Positions 28,075-37,189 of a stretch of 64,000 nucleotides of DNA are shown one piece after another; the stretch's first letter is position 1, and each line of letters begins with the position of its first letter. The position numbers and the translations under genes were made by a program. Source of the DNA: Arenibacter algicola (GTDB taxonomy: Bacteria > Bacteroidota > Bacteroidia > Flavobacteriales > Flavobacteriaceae). The notes beneath the pieces were generated by a model. The model was not told the DNA's origin. It did no database searches and worked only from the letters and a program-made list of their open reading frames with translations. The stretch covers positions 310,001-374,000 of the forward strand of contig NZ_JAHKPO010000018.1 of the NCBI RefSeq assembly GCF_018860365.1. The letters are read 5' to 3'.

Positions 28075-29022
28075 TTATTGTTTCTCAATAATATAATCGG
28101 CAAAATAGTTTTGAGAATCTGTGATCTTACCAACAATTTTTAGCCCCGTATGTAAACAGATGGTCTGAATGACAGTGTCGTCGTATTTTCGTGAAATTTC
28201 GGTGTGTATCTTCTCTTCCTTTTTAAAAGTGACTTTCATGTCCAAAACTTTAATCTCCACCTCTTGATTCACAATACTTTTAATTGCGCTTTTGGCTACC
28301 CCTTCCTCTTCGTCATACATAGGAGTATGTTCAAACAAATCGGTGTTAAAATCGGCATCCAGTTCGCTGTTTATTCTGCTTAATAAATTTAGGTTAAATG
28401 CACTGGTTACACCCTGACTATCGTTGTAAGCAGGTAGCACAATGTCCTTACTTTTCTTTAGATCTACCCCAAGTATAATTTTATCGCCTTTGGATAAGTT
28501 TTCACTAAGATGGTTTAGGAAGGCATTGGCTTCAGTATTTTCCATGTTTCCAATGTTAGAGCCAAGGAACAGTACGACTTTAGGAAGGGGAGAGGGCTTT
28601 AATTCATGAAGGATATGAAAATAGTCCCCTAGTTTGGGGCTTATTTTTTTCTTTGGAAATTGCCGTTGGATATTTTCTTCGATTTGATGTAGGGCTTTTG
28701 CGGAAATATCGATTGGGGTGTACAGGTATTGAAAATTGCAGGTGTCCAATGCTCTAAGCAATTCAATGGTTTTGTACCCATCACCAGCACCAAGCTCGAT
28801 AAGGTCGAATTTTTTTTCAGTGGTGAGTCCTAATAGTTCAATAATTTCAGAAGCTTTCTTTTGAAAAATTTCAAACTCTGCATTAGTCAAATAATACTCG
28901 GGCAATTTCATTATTTCAGAAAACAGTGCAGAACCCTTTTCGTCATAAAAATATTTTGAGGACAGCCTTTTAGGGGTTTTACTTAGACCCTCTTTAACAT
29001 CGATGGCGAATTGTTTGTTCAT
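28075..29022 (-). CDS. egtD: Histidine N-alpha-methyltransferase (EgtD-like)
   Basis: The 315-residue enzyme trimethylates histidine to hercynine with SAM, the first step of ergothioneine synthesis. It has the family start LSSKYFYDEKGSALFSEI, YYLTNAEFEIF, the SAM loop IELGAGDGYKT (75-85), LGSNIGNM, and a C-terminal strand pair. I chose the ATG at 29022, which overlaps the EgtB stop in an ATGA arrangement; a start 30 bases upstream would be less typical. It is the last gene of the six-gene operon. No EgtE-type lyase gene is near, so the final step would need another enzyme. Confidence 0.92.
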   Translation of the reverse strand: MNKQFAIDVKEGLSKTPKRLSSKYFYDEKGSALFSEIMKLPEYYLTNAEFEIFQKKASEIIELLGLTTEKKFDLIELGAGDGYKTIELLRALDTCNFQYLYTPIDISAKALHQIEENIQRQFPKKKISPKLGDYFHILHELKPSPLPKVVLFLGSNIGNMENTEANAFLNHLSENLSKGDKIILGVDLKKSKDIVLPAYNDSQGVTSAFNLNLLSRINSELDADFNTDLFEHTPMYDEEEGVAKSAIKSIVNQEVEIKVLDMKVTFKKEEKIHTEISRKYDDTVIQTICLHTGLKIVGKITDSQNYFADYIIEKQ

Positions 29023-30170
29023 TTTGCTAATCGTATTCCGGTATATTGCCATTGGGCACTTGGGTGAAAAAAATTGCGATAAGTGGTCCTGCTATGTTTT
29101 GGTGAAGTAGCCATGGAGGCACCACGAAGCACCATTTGATTAATCATAAATTTGCCGTTGTACTCGCCAATAGCACCATCGGCTTTTTTAAAACCAGGGT
29201 AGGGCAAATATGCACTATTGGTCCATTCCCAGCGCTGCCCCCAATTAAGTTGGCCTGAAGCTATTTCCCACTCAAATTCTGTGGGCAAACGCATGCCTTT
29301 CCATTCAGCAAAAGCCATGGCTTCATAAAAACTTACGTGTTTTAAAATGTCGTTTTCGTTTATTTTCTGAAATCCTTTTAAGGTATAATGCATCCATTGG
29401 CCATCTACCTCATGCCAATACAAAGGCATTGAAACTTGGTTTTGCTTTAACCATGTCCAACCTTCATCCAACCACAAATTAAAATCTGTATAGCCGCCAG
29501 CTTCAATAAACTCAAGGTACTCGCCGTTGGTTACCAAGCCTTTTTGAATCTCAAAATCGTGCAAAAATACTTTGTGGACTCCCAATTCATTATCAAAACA
29601 AAAACCTTCTCCCTGGTAACCAATGGTGTATACACCTTCTGGGATTTTCACACTACCTGTTTCTATATTCCTTTCTTGGTCCAGTAAACTAGTGTCGGAA
29701 TCATAGGCAGGAAATAGTGGGTTTTGTCCAAACATGTATTTGATATCGCTCAGCAATAACTCTTGATGTTGTTGCTCGTGATGCAGGCCTAAAGTGACCA
29801 ATTGAACCATGTCGGCATCCAACTTTTGATGCAATAATTGCCACATGGCAGTATCCACATATTGTCGGTAAGCATAAACTTCATCGATAGTCGGTCTGGT
29901 AAGGTTACCGCGTTTCGCCCTTAAGACCCTATCTCCTGCATTGTTATAATAACTATTGAACAAGAAGGGAAAATCCTTATTGAAAAGCTTATAATTCGGG
30001 AGATGGGGAAGCAGCACAAAGGTTTCAAAAAACCAACTGCTATGTGCCAATTGCCATTTTGCCGGACTGGCGAATTCGGCAACCTGCACCACATAATCCT
30101 CGGTTTGGAGTGGTTTGCAGATCTGCTCCGTAAAAGTACGAACTTCTTTGTACTGGTCCAATATATCCAT
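29019..30170 (-). CDS. egtB: EgtB-like sulfoxide synthase
   Basis: The 383-residue enzyme is a non-heme iron protein. A DinB-like N-terminal domain carries the three-histidine iron site (H43 in LAHSSWFFE, H131 and H135 in HHEQQH), and a formylglycine-generating-enzyme-like domain follows (MRLPTEFEWEIAS, NQMVLRGASMATSPKHSRTTYRNFFHP). EgtB joins hercynine to cysteine or gamma-glutamylcysteine with O2. Which thiol this one uses cannot be read here. Its start overlaps the stop of the flavoprotein gene by one base (TAATG), and its stop overlaps EgtD, so all three are translationally coupled. Confidence 0.92.
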   Translation of the reverse strand: MDILDQYKEVRTFTEQICKPLQTEDYVVQVAEFASPAKWQLAHSSWFFETFVLLPHLPNYKLFNKDFPFLFNSYYNNAGDRVLRAKRGNLTRPTIDEVYAYRQYVDTAMWQLLHQKLDADMVQLVTLGLHHEQQHQELLLSDIKYMFGQNPLFPAYDSDTSLLDQERNIETGSVKIPEGVYTIGYQGEGFCFDNELGVHKVFLHDFEIQKGLVTNGEYLEFIEAGGYTDFNLWLDEGWTWLKQNQVSMPLYWHEVDGQWMHYTLKGFQKINENDILKHVSFYEAMAFAEWKGMRLPTEFEWEIASGQLNWGQRWEWTNSAYLPYPGFKKADGAIGEYNGKFMINQMVLRGASMATSPKHSRTTYRNFFHPSAQWQYTGIRLAK

Positions 30171-30898
30171 TATTCAAGTCCTTTTTTATCTGGATTCCAG
30201 AAGGGTTTGGTTTTGATTTGTTTGGTTTCCCAATGCAGTTCCTGTCTAAAAAACCGGTTCAAGGCCACACAAAGTCTACTATCGCCTGCTATGTATGCCA
30301 TTTTTTTACCCTTAAAAGTAGAGACTTTTTCTCTTACCATGGTAATAATATCTTCGGAAGGGTTTTCTGGCAATTCGTAAAAATCGAATGGTAGGGTACC
30401 GTCAACATCAGGAAACAGGTCTTGTTTATCTTGGCTGTACAAAATGCTTTCCACCTGTTTGTCCTTGCCTATATTTCTACGAATCATATAAAGGTGTGAT
30501 AGTGCAGAGAGGTCGCCTACCATCATGTAGCTATCTGCAGAATCTTCCGCTAAAAAGTTGCCCTTTTTGGTTTTAAAATAAATCTTTTCGCCCACATTGC
30601 ATTCTTTTATCCATTGACTGCCAATACCATTGCTGTGGGTAGCAATGGCTACATCTATATACGACTTGTCTTTGTTGATATCCCAAATGCTATAGCTTCT
30701 CATTTTGTCCTTTAGCGACAATTCGTCTTTGCCAATACCGAGTCCCATACGTAGGAAAGAACCGGGTATAAAGTTGATCTTGCCTATGGTTTCGTTTTTT
30801 AGACGAATTTTAAAAGCCGCCTCGGAAAGCTTCACTTTTTCAGTGATTAGGGCATCTTTTAATACTACGGATTTTAATATGGACTCAATTAAACTCAT
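30170..30898 (-). CDS. Siderophore-interacting-type flavoprotein
   Basis: The 242-residue protein resembles SIP ferric-siderophore reductases. It has the FAD-binding R-S-Y-S-I-W-D (about residue 87), the GPGFL-like segment replaced by KKGNFLA, an NAD(P)-side segment YMMVGDLSALSHLYMI, AYIAGDSRLCVALNRFF, and the ending KPFWNPDKKGLE, which matches the K-x-Y/F-W-x-x-G C-terminus. Such enzymes move electrons from NAD(P)H through FAD to iron or another acceptor. Here no siderophore gene is near. It sits between an NmrA-type gene (10 bp) and EgtB (1-bp overlap), so it may supply electrons to this pathway or to the MsrQ-like membrane protein (inference). Confidence 0.85.
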   Translation of the reverse strand: MSLIESILKSVVLKDALITEKVKLSEAAFKIRLKNETIGKINFIPGSFLRMGLGIGKDELSLKDKMRSYSIWDINKDKSYIDVAIATHSNGIGSQWIKECNVGEKIYFKTKKGNFLAEDSADSYMMVGDLSALSHLYMIRRNIGKDKQVESILYSQDKQDLFPDVDGTLPFDFYELPENPSEDIITMVREKVSTFKGKKMAYIAGDSRLCVALNRFFRQELHWETKQIKTKPFWNPDKKGLE

Positions 30899-30908
30899 GC
30901 TTTTGTTT

Positions 30909-31763
30909 TTATGAATGCTTTTTATGATAATTCTCTATCATGGCCAAAGGCGATTTATGTGGTCTTCCGACAGCTTTTTCATAATCTGAAACCACCTCGT
31001 TGGCACCATTTCTAATGCCTTCATAAATACCTGCAATGATAGTTCCTAGGAATTCTCCCAAGGCAGCCTGGCGTTCTTTTTTATAGTCTTCAACGGAAAC
31101 TGTATTATACTTTAAATTGGTTTTATACACCTGATTGATATATTCCGCCAATTGAGTTTGGGTAATGGCTTCTCCAACAAGATTTAGGGTTTGTCCGTTA
31201 AGCCTATCATTTAAAAGTAGTTGTGCGTAGGCAAAACCCAATTCTTCACGACTGGTATATGTACATTTTCCGTCTGCTGCACAATTAGTAATGCTTCCTT
31301 CTTTTACATAGGTGTCCATATATTCCAAGTCGGGTTCAATATAAATGCCGTTTCTGCCAATAATCCATTGTAAACCAGAGTTGCGCACATCTTCTTCCGT
31401 TTGGCGATTGCTTTGCACCACCGGACTAAATGCCGTATTTTTTTCATCGCCTACAATACTGGTGTACACTATTTTTTGAACTCCATTTAGCTTTGCGGCT
31501 TCAATCACGTTACGGTGTTGCTGAATTCTCTTTTGAGGTTGGTCCATTCCCGAAACCAGTAACAATTTATCAACTCCTTTTAAGGCTGTATCAAAATCTT
31601 CACGACTATTGTAATCGCCTTTTCTCACTTCCACACCTAGGTACTTCGCCTTTATAGGTGTGCGTGCAATGCCTATTACGTTTTCTTTACCAATTTCCTG
31701 AATCAATGCTTTTGCTATTGAAGCCCCTAATTGTCCGCTAACGGATGTTACTGCAATTTTCAT
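30909..31763 (-). CDS. NmrA/QorB-type NAD(P)-dependent oxidoreductase
   Basis: The 284-residue atypical SDR has a Rossmann loop GQLGASIAKALI and recurrent NmrA segments (KLLLVSGMDQPQKRIQQHRNVIEAAKLNGV, GRNGIYIEPDLE, LNLVGEAITQTQLAEYINQVY). It resembles QorB NADPH:quinone oxidoreductases. The gene lies 3 bp from the MsrQ-like gene and 10 bp before the flavoprotein gene. A role in quinone or redox sensing in this operon is plausible. The substrate is unknown. Confidence 0.85.
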   Translation of the reverse strand: MKIAVTSVSGQLGASIAKALIQEIGKENVIGIARTPIKAKYLGVEVRKGDYNSREDFDTALKGVDKLLLVSGMDQPQKRIQQHRNVIEAAKLNGVQKIVYTSIVGDEKNTAFSPVVQSNRQTEEDVRNSGLQWIIGRNGIYIEPDLEYMDTYVKEGSITNCAADGKCTYTSREELGFAYAQLLLNDRLNGQTLNLVGEAITQTQLAEYINQVYKTNLKYNTVSVEDYKKERQAALGEFLGTIIAGIYEGIRNGANEVVSDYEKAVGRPHKSPLAMIENYHKKHS

Positions 31764-31766
31764 GAG

Positions 31767-32390
31767 TTATATTTTTTTAATTTGTAATCGATATGCCATA
31801 ATGCTTTCTTTAATAGGGGTTATTCTTATAATAAATCCCAAGCCAACAATTACCGCATAGATCAGCCAGGTTTTATCTAAAAGAGCTACATGAAGTAAAC
31901 TCAGAATTATGGCAACATACGCCAAACTTTGCAATTTTTTCCACTTCGTCTTTAATCGTTTCATGGATTTTCTATTGGATGTATACAACAATGGTAGCAA
32001 TATAAGTACCGCTATAAAGCCAGCAATGTAGTTGGCTTGGGTAAATGTTTCCAAAAGACCTTCGCCCCATACAAAAATGATGAAGTGCAGGATGCTCCAT
32101 ACCGCTGTAGCTATACCCATGGCTTGGCGTACAAAAAGGTTATTGACCCCAAATAGTATAAAGAAGGGGGTACAAGTAAGAACAGCTGTCATCCAACGTA
32201 TTGCAAATTCACCGGAAATATGATACAACATTTCCAAAGTGGATCTTCCTTCACTACCAGCACCTTCAATCAAGCTAATGGACAACCCATTGGAAAATTC
32301 GACATTAAACATACCAAAAATGATAAATAGGGGCAAGATGGCCAAAACGGCCACAATCATCCACCCGTAGTTTCGTTTTATAAAATTCAT
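31767..32390 (-). CDS. MsrQ/ferric-reductase-like heme membrane protein
   Basis: The 207-residue protein has six hydrophobic helices. The order ISGEFAIRWMTAVLTCTPF, VRQAMGIATAVWSILHFIIFVW, then KRLKTKWKKLQSLAYVAIILSLLHVALLDK follows MsrQ (YedZ), the heme b subunit that feeds electrons to periplasmic MsrP. Conserved histidines for heme lie in MLYHISG, ILHFIIF and LLHVALL. There is no MsrP gene nearby. Its position, 1 bp after the small zinc-ribbon gene and 3 bp before the NmrA-type gene, ties it to this operon, so its electron acceptor may differ from MsrP (inference). Confidence 0.8.
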   Translation of the reverse strand: MNFIKRNYGWMIVAVLAILPLFIIFGMFNVEFSNGLSISLIEGAGSEGRSTLEMLYHISGEFAIRWMTAVLTCTPFFILFGVNNLFVRQAMGIATAVWSILHFIIFVWGEGLLETFTQANYIAGFIAVLILLPLLYTSNRKSMKRLKTKWKKLQSLAYVAIILSLLHVALLDKTWLIYAVIVGLGFIIRITPIKESIMAYRLQIKKI

Positions 32391-32391
32391 T

Positions 32392-32589
32392 CTATTTGTT
32401 TGTCGTTAAAACTTCCAATTCCTTTTCTAAGGATTCGGCTTTTTCCTTAAATTTTTCCACTGCCTTTTTAAGCTGAGCTACTTTTTTAAAGACTTCGGCA
32501 TCTTGAATGGCTTCAAAAGTAAGCTGGCCATCTATTTCTTTTATTTTGGATTTGCCCCCACAGCTTGGGCAATTGGCTACTTGACTCAT
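32392..32589 (-). CDS. Small zinc-ribbon/coiled-coil protein
   Basis: Not recognised as a named family. The 65-residue protein starts with a single C-P-S-C-G-G knuckle (residues 8-13), followed by a long charged helix (about 27-62) likely to form a coiled coil. One knuckle has only two cysteines, so a metal site would need a dimer. It is the first gene of the ergothioneine-type operon and is spaced one base from the MsrQ-like gene. Confidence 0.7.
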   Translation of the reverse strand: MSQVANCPSCGGKSKIKEIDGQLTFEAIQDAEVFKKVAQLKKAVEKFKEKAESLEKELEVLTTNK

Positions 32590-32682
32590 AGTTGTTTTTT
32601 TACAAAATTGCCATCGATTTGGCTATTTAAAAAGGTGAATGTATAAAGGATAATGGTGATTCTGAAACCGCCTATAAAACTG

Positions 32683-34122
32683 TTATAAGGCGCTTTTTTC
32701 CAAACTCTTCTCCAATTCATAAGAATAGGATAGGTAATAGTTTCTTGCTGGAGCATTTATTTGCTCTGCCGCCAAAGCTCTTAAAAGCGCTATCTTAACT
32801 TTTGTGACTTTAACTTTTTCATAGTCTGTTTTTAGTAGATAGTCGGCCAACTCTAACCCCCACTGGTAATCACTTTTTTCTAATGCTTGGCTCAGTTTAT
32901 GAAACATTTTTTCCTCTCCGCCTGCCAATTCAACCATATGTTTGGCCTCTTGTGATGAAGAAAGGGGATAAAGGTTGGTAGGGTTACCATCAAACCAGCC
33001 TACATAGTGCAAAAATATAGAACGAACGCCCCATGGCACAGACCCGTAAAACTCCTGTAAGTTGGGTTGCTCTATTAACGAATCTGCCAACCTTACGCTG
33101 TCAACGGTTTGTTGTAGCGTATAGCCCTTGTTCATGGCATCTATGGTTTGTTGGTATACACTTAAAATAGCTGTTGAGTAGTTTTTTAAATTGCAATGGA
33201 CAAGAGTTTTTCCTGAAACAGGACGGGTATGCCCCGGTACAAGGTATTCCACTGGGTAGGTACTCATTTTTTGAATGGATTCGCCCCATGATTTTACATC
33301 CCTATATTGCGAACCCCGAATAGCATAAAGGTTTGGAAATGATTTGTAGTAATTATCTCCGGCAAATAATGTTTTCAGATCGGGAATCCAAACAAAGAGC
33401 TCGTCATTTGTTTCCCCATCAGCGGCATGCAATTCAATATCTATGCCGGCCAGGTTAAGGGTTATAGAGTCTTGAAATGTAAGGTTAGGTGCAATATACC
33501 CTTTTCCGGCCCTATCAGTTGGAGTAATACCTGGGGCCACACCTCTGTTAATGATATCTTTAGCAGGTAAATCGCGCCCAAATTGACGTATGTTTCTCTG
33601 TTTTAATATAGGCTCTACCGGTGAGTGCTCCTCTAACTCATCCTTAAATCCCTCCCGCGCAATGATCTTTACGTCTTTGTTATTGCCTGTAAAAGCTGAT
33701 GTGCCCCCAGTATGATCCAGATGGCCATGTGTATAAATTAAAGCTTCCACAGGTTTATCGGTTATATTCCGGAACTCTTCCGCTACCTTTTCCGCTGCAC
33801 CCAAGGCACGTAGCGCATCAATGATCACTACCCCTTGTTCTCCAATAACCATAGAGGCATTGGAACCATCATAGCCTACGGCCACATATACCTTTTCGTT
33901 CAATTTGATGATTTCTGGAATAAATTCGGCATTCTGACTTTTTAATTTGGTGATATTCGGATGTTCTTCATCCTGCACTTGGGATGTATTATGTTTGGGT
34001 GAATTTTGACATGCCTGCATCAAAATAATTCCCAAAATAAGCAAAGCACCTTTTATAATTGCTTGGTTCCTGACTGTTTTAAAGGAGTATGTAACCGCTA
34101 TTTGACTTTTCAATTTGTTCAT
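32683..34122 (-). CDS. Alkylsulfatase-type metallo-beta-lactamase-fold lipoprotein
   Basis: The 479-residue protein has a lipoprotein signal (LIMQAC-like, C38) after an unusually long N-terminal extension; an internal start is possible. The MBL metal motif THGHLDHTGG gives H132, H134, D136 and H137, and later ligands lie in GDNYYKSFPN and VPGHTRPVSG. The C-terminal half (YGSVPWGVRSIFLHYVGWFDGNPTNLYPLSS, then helices) is the alkylsulfatase dimerisation region. Such enzymes hydrolyse sulfate esters of long-chain alcohols. It is 93 bp upstream of the zinc-ribbon gene on the same strand, and might be part of the same transcript. Confidence 0.88.
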   Translation of the reverse strand: MNKLKSQIAVTYSFKTVRNQAIIKGALLILGIILMQACQNSPKHNTSQVQDEEHPNITKLKSQNAEFIPEIIKLNEKVYVAVGYDGSNASMVIGEQGVVIIDALRALGAAEKVAEEFRNITDKPVEALIYTHGHLDHTGGTSAFTGNNKDVKIIAREGFKDELEEHSPVEPILKQRNIRQFGRDLPAKDIINRGVAPGITPTDRAGKGYIAPNLTFQDSITLNLAGIDIELHAADGETNDELFVWIPDLKTLFAGDNYYKSFPNLYAIRGSQYRDVKSWGESIQKMSTYPVEYLVPGHTRPVSGKTLVHCNLKNYSTAILSVYQQTIDAMNKGYTLQQTVDSVRLADSLIEQPNLQEFYGSVPWGVRSIFLHYVGWFDGNPTNLYPLSSSQEAKHMVELAGGEEKMFHKLSQALEKSDYQWGLELADYLLKTDYEKVKVTKVKIALLRALAAEQINAPARNYYLSYSYELEKSLEKSAL

Positions 34123-34376
34123 ATTAATAGATTTAATTTGAAGACTTGTTTAATTCCTTACAAAATTCGCAATAATAGAAACCTTTGGAAAGGTGAATGT
34201 TTTGATAAAAATGGTAAATGTGAAACCAGAGTTTTATCGGCTTCATAAATGGAATAGGAGCAGGGTTGTTTTTTTTGGAATAGTGTAAATGATAGTCGAC
34301 AAAAATTTATCTTACTAAATCAAAGTAACAACGCGGAAAATCTTAGGGTAAGAATGGTAAATACGGGACCACATTT

Positions 34377-35240
34377 TTATATTCCCGCTTTAAATTGTTT
34401 GGGCGTAGTGCCAGTATGTTTTTTAAAGAATTTGGTAAAATTGGTCACTTCATCAAAACCCATGGCATATCCTATTTCCTTTAAACTCGAACTTGTACTG
34501 GCTATGGCCCTTTTTGTTTCAAGCGTTACAAAATCATCAATAAAATGTTTGGCAGTGTTCAAGGTAAATTCCTTTACGATCAGGTTCAAATGTTTGGTAG
34601 AAACCTGTAGCATTTTTGCATAGTCCTTTACATTCCGGGTTAGGGTATATTGTTTTTCTACCAAATTCTTAAAATCAAGAAACATAGAATAATGCTGATG
34701 GTTCTGCTTTGGCAGTTGGGCAGAATCTGTAAGTCTTTCCAATCTTAGCAGATATAACTCTAGAATGGCGCCTACAATGTTCCTTTGGGCGTAGGTGTTT
34801 TCTGCCTCCAATTCAACCAGTGTCTCCTCTATGAAAGCTTCATTTAAATTACTTCCTTCCACTAGTGGCTTGGAAATATGATAATTGTAGAGATGGGAAA
34901 TAAACTCGATGGAAGATTTGGAAAAATAATTCAGGACAAATTCCTCGGTAAACAAAATAAGGAATCCATCATAATTAGGGTTTTCCTGAAAGGCATGTAC
35001 TTGACCTTTGGCTATTTTTAAAACCGTCCCTTTTTTTAACGGATACTCCTTCAGGTCAATTTGATGACTTCCTACGCCGTTGGTAACAATCAACAAGGCA
35101 AAAAAGCTGACCCTATGTGGCAAGTGGGGATTATGTTCCAAACCTGCCTTAATTTTGGCAAACAACTTGGATAGATGAAGGAACTCGAATTCTTTTTCGT
35201 TTTCTTCGCTCTCGAATGATATGTTGGGGATTGTATTCAC
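34377..35240 (-). CDS. AraC-family transcriptional regulator
   Basis: The 287-residue protein has an N-terminal cupin-like ligand domain (about 1-170) and the C-terminal double helix-turn-helix. The latter includes LQVSTKHLNLIVKEFT and SLKEIGYAMGFDEVTNFTKFFKKHTGTTPKQFK. The only in-frame start is GTG at 35240. It lies 254 bp upstream of the MBL gene on the same strand and may control that gene or the redox operon; this is positional inference. Confidence 0.9.
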   Translation of the reverse strand: MNTIPNISFESEENEKEFEFLHLSKLFAKIKAGLEHNPHLPHRVSFFALLIVTNGVGSHQIDLKEYPLKKGTVLKIAKGQVHAFQENPNYDGFLILFTEEFVLNYFSKSSIEFISHLYNYHISKPLVEGSNLNEAFIEETLVELEAENTYAQRNIVGAILELYLLRLERLTDSAQLPKQNHQHYSMFLDFKNLVEKQYTLTRNVKDYAKMLQVSTKHLNLIVKEFTLNTAKHFIDDFVTLETKRAIASTSSSLKEIGYAMGFDEVTNFTKFFKKHTGTTPKQFKAGI

Positions 35241-35388
35241 AGGGTTGAGTAAATGATGGATTTGGTATTAATGATTCCCAATATAGGAAATATTCATAAT
35301 TGCTCAATTATGGCCTTGAACTCTCTTGCCATATCCGGGGGCAGGTAATGCTTTGATACATGGTATTGGTATAAATCGCAATTGTATT

Positions 35389-36207
35389 TTAACCAAATGG
35401 TGTCCCAATGACGTGAAAGACTAGATCAAAGGTAATATGTGACATAATAGCGATTAATAATCCCCGTTTCCAAAATATCCACCCGAATGTTGACCCTGTT
35501 ATTAAGTTTCCTATCATTGTTGTACCAATAGTAAAAGGCGTTGGCTCCACAAAATTCTTTGACAATGGTAGATGAACAAGGCCAAATACTATTGCTGAAA
35601 TTATAATGCCAGTCCAGATCATTTTATTCGACGGATTTTCTGCCTTTTTCAAAAATTGAATGACCGTAATTATTAAAGACATCAAACCTAACCTAAATAT
35701 TATTTCTTCGCTAATTCCGGCCGAGAAGGACACTAGGGCATAAAAGGGTTTGGATGGGCGTGTTAGTTTATGCGAAACTGGATAAAACTCTTTTTGCACT
35801 TCAAATAATCCCAATAGTAGTAAGGCTACGAGTGTTGCTAATAACAAACTTGAAAGTAAGGCTTTCCAATGTAATGTTTTGTGCGTAGGCTCCTTGGAAA
35901 AAAAACTGGCCAGTAGAGGAGCTCCCAGATTGGCTCTTGATGAAACCCATAAACCAATAAAAATCAATATTGTACCCAAAACAAGACTACTAATGCCAAT
36001 GGTCAACAGTTCATCATAAATTGATCCCTTCAGATTAAGGTTTGCCAAACCGGCCTCCAATTTCAATCGTTTGACTTCCCTACTAAAAGGTATGTTTATC
36101 AAGGAACCAAGTATGAAGAGAATTAGTAAGGTTATTGCAATTTGCCACCGATACCTTTTCTTCCCTTCCTTGCCCTGGACGATTGATAATGTAAAAAAAT
36201 CCTTCAA
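35389..36207 (-). CDS. CPBP-family intramembrane protease
   Basis: The 272-residue protein has about seven hydrophobic helices. Motifs of the Rce1/CPBP family are present: EE at 167-168 followed by R172 (ISEEIIFRLGL), FGLVHLP with H212, and SHITFD with H257. These proteases cleave membrane-anchored substrates or act in self-immunity. The start is TTG at 36207, because an in-frame stop sits directly before it and no internal ATG fits. It is monocistronic. Confidence 0.85.
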   Translation of the reverse strand: MKDFFTLSIVQGKEGKKRYRWQIAITLLILFILGSLINIPFSREVKRLKLEAGLANLNLKGSIYDELLTIGISSLVLGTILIFIGLWVSSRANLGAPLLASFFSKEPTHKTLHWKALLSSLLLATLVALLLLGLFEVQKEFYPVSHKLTRPSKPFYALVSFSAGISEEIIFRLGLMSLIITVIQFLKKAENPSNKMIWTGIIISAIVFGLVHLPLSKNFVEPTPFTIGTTMIGNLITGSTFGWIFWKRGLLIAIMSHITFDLVFHVIGTPFG

Positions 36208-36275
36208 TTAACTTTGGTTGCCCTAATACAGGTTTATGTTAAATATGAGTGTTATGTAAATATACATGCAGCACT

Positions 36276-37133
36276 TTAATTTTTCAATATTATATTTTCA
36301 ATGGCATAATTATCCGTCCTGTTTTGCACATGTTTGGAGTTTTCCAGCATTACTACTTTTTTTAACGAAGGAAAAATCTTTTTGGCGCGTTTTAGCATTT
36401 TCGCACCTGGAAACATAATATCCTTTTTAGCGGCAAACAGGGTGATCGGAGTACTTATTTGTAAGGCCTCTTCTTTAGTTATAACGGGAACAGGAGTAAA
36501 ATCCATTCTAAATTGAATAAAGACTTTTGCCAAATATTTAAGAGCAAAATTATCTGGCTCGGTAAATAGGGTTTTTAAAAAGTTTTCAAGGTATTTGACC
36601 TTTTGGGTTTTTATATAAAGCTTCATAGGAAGAAACACCCTGAATAATAAAATTAGTGGATTTCCATTGACTATAAAAGCAGGGGCCGACAAAAATACTT
36701 CTTTGATATTTTTTTCATTCTGAATCAATGTTTTAAGTATGATCAGTCCCCCAAAGGAAAAACCGGCCATGGTAACATTATTAAGCTTTAGCTGATTTAT
36801 AATATCATTGATCCATACGCCATAGCTATTGTCTTTCATACTCAATCTAGTTTCTGCGCTTTTATTTGGTTGGGCAAGAACATCTATGGCAAATACTTGA
36901 AAATCTTTATACAGATTGGGATAAGTTTCCAATGCAATGGGAGCACAGCCATTGGAACCGTGTATCAACAAAATAGGGGGTTTTGTTGAATCTCCTGTGA
37001 CGATAATATTGGTTTTCCCAAATTCAGTATTAATAATTTTGTAATTATAATCTATGTCTAAATCCTTTATTTTTTGCTCATAAAGATTTATAATCTCTTT
37101 TTGACCTATTTCGGATTTGTATAATGATTTCAT
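36276..37133 (-). CDS. Alpha/beta-fold hydrolase
   Basis: The 285-residue cytosolic protein has the oxyanion segment PILLIHGSNG, nucleophile S126 in MAGFSFGGL, an FAAKKDIMFPG segment with the likely acid, and ENSKHVQN with the catalytic histidine. The substrate is unknown. It is transcribed divergently from a TetR regulator over a 54-bp gap containing two near-identical direct repeats, so the TetR protein very likely controls it. Confidence 0.88.
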   Translation of the reverse strand: MKSLYKSEIGQKEIINLYEQKIKDLDIDYNYKIINTEFGKTNIIVTGDSTKPPILLIHGSNGCAPIALETYPNLYKDFQVFAIDVLAQPNKSAETRLSMKDNSYGVWINDIINQLKLNNVTMAGFSFGGLIILKTLIQNEKNIKEVFLSAPAFIVNGNPLILLFRVFLPMKLYIKTQKVKYLENFLKTLFTEPDNFALKYLAKVFIQFRMDFTPVPVITKEEALQISTPITLFAAKKDIMFPGAKMLKRAKKIFPSLKKVVMLENSKHVQNRTDNYAIENIILKN

Positions 37134-37140
37134 TTTGTAA

Positions 37141-37189
37141 TTTTAGGACAAATTTACTAATAATATATTTTTAGGACAAGTTTACTAAT
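37141..37189. promoter_or_regulatory. Two 21-bp direct repeats, candidate TetR operator
   Basis: Copies at 37141-37161 and 37169-37189 share TTTTAGGACAA then A/G then TTTACTAAT, 20 of 21 identical, with starts 28 bp apart. They fill most of the gap between the divergent hydrolase and TetR genes; the second overlaps the TetR start codon. This arrangement suits autoregulation and control of the hydrolase. Confidence 0.75.
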
